Below, piece after piece: positions 63,923-64,000 of a DNA stretch of 64,000 nucleotides (its first letter is position 1; the number at the start of each line of letters is the position of its first letter). A program made the position numbers and the translations under genes. Under the pieces are notes generated by a model. It saw only the letters and a program-made list of their open reading frames with translations, did no database searches and was not told the DNA's origin. The stretch lies in the NCBI RefSeq assembly GCF_017874415.1, contig NZ_JAGGLM010000015.1, positions 1-64,000 on the forward strand, given 5' to 3'. The stretch is from Clostridium algifaecis. Its GTDB lineage: Bacteria; Bacillota; Clostridia; Clostridiales; Clostridiaceae.

Positions 63923-64000
63923 TTACTTTTTAAATAAAACGATATTTATTGGTACATACTTTTCTACGCTTTGTTTTTTAGATGCCTTTATTGCATTTTC
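63923..64000 (-). CDS. C-terminal end of a gene, possibly a sugar-binding protein
   Basis: Only the last 25 codons are inside the window: ENAIKASKKQSVEKYVPINI, VLFKK, stop. The pattern A-x-K-A-x(4)-K-x-V-x-K-x-V-x(4)-V-L resembles the C-terminal end of sugar ABC transporter substrate-binding proteins of the RbsB type, and the LacI-family gene next to it would agree. The evidence is thin because the fragment is so short. Confidence 0.4.
   Translation of the reverse strand, partial: ENAIKASKKQSVEKYVPINIVLFKK

Noticed and set aside
1-64000. tRNA, rRNA or CRISPR arrays
   Set aside because: I saw no cloverleaf-like segment, no rRNA stretch and no regularly spaced long direct repeats; the only short-spaced repeats are the CTAACCG units and the cro/cI operators.

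Overview
The window is about 64 kb of low-GC Firmicute chromosome, most likely a Clostridium sensu stricto (solventogenic or acetogenic type). The base is AT-rich, ribosome binding sites are strong AGGAGG types, and the gene sets dnaE-pfkA-pyk, rapZ-yvcK-whiA, ftsEX-ctp-(minJ position)-uvrB-uvrA and gerS-alr-mazEF are those of spore-forming Firmicutes. I saw no rRNA, tRNA or CRISPR array.

Region 1 (1-10,500) is an accessory redox region. It holds a flavodoxin-type reductase (partial), an ABM monooxygenase, an Old Yellow Enzyme with an apparent ATT start, a MalY-like PLP enzyme, a soluble chemoreceptor-like protein, a GltD-like flavoprotein, an iron alcohol dehydrogenase coupled to a 4-OT tautomerase, TetR and HxlR regulators, a double BFD [2Fe-2S] protein and a DUF1450-like protein. 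It is littered with remnants: a FIST-chemoreceptor, an IS630 transposase, an HxlR regulator and possibly a nitroreductase. Two related dyads and two FadR-like palindromes suggest two small regulons for electrophile/quinone or acyl-type stress.

Region 2 (about 10,640-23,200, possibly to 24,900) is an integrated mobile element without capsid or tail genes. It has two overlapping large serine recombinases, an amidoligase/gamma-glutamylcyclotransferase pair (the cyclotransferase is split by a 1.86-kb IS), an HTH/zinc-finger protein, a GC-rich non-coding block that could be a packaging site, a YozE-like protein, an iteron-like array beside a large PrimPol-DUF927 replication protein, two small genes, and a divergent cro/cI switch with repeated operators. 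This layout resembles a phage satellite or a replicating phage-derived island. At its right edge lies an AbiEi-type antitoxin translationally coupled to a RhuM protein instead of the usual AbiEii toxin, behind a 13-bp-arm inverted repeat.

Region 3 (25,100-61,200) is a nearly unbroken minus-strand housekeeping block: rlmD; pyk, pfkA, dnaE; lepB; a DRTGG-CBS-hotdog regulator; whiA, yvcK, rapZ; murB, uvrC; a membrane hydrolase; a FHA-FtsW/RodA-PBP cell-wall cluster; uvrA, uvrB; a MinJ-position PDZ protein; a Ctp protease; ftsX, ftsE; mazF/mazE; alr, gerS; nnrD/E; acpS; a DUF6514-like protein; a PTS EIIA-Glc protein and YihY. Many transcription units end in clear hairpins.

Region 4 (61,300-64,000) has a secreted Ig-like/CHAP-like surface protein on the plus strand, a LacI-family regulator, and the last codons of a gene that may be a sugar-binding protein.
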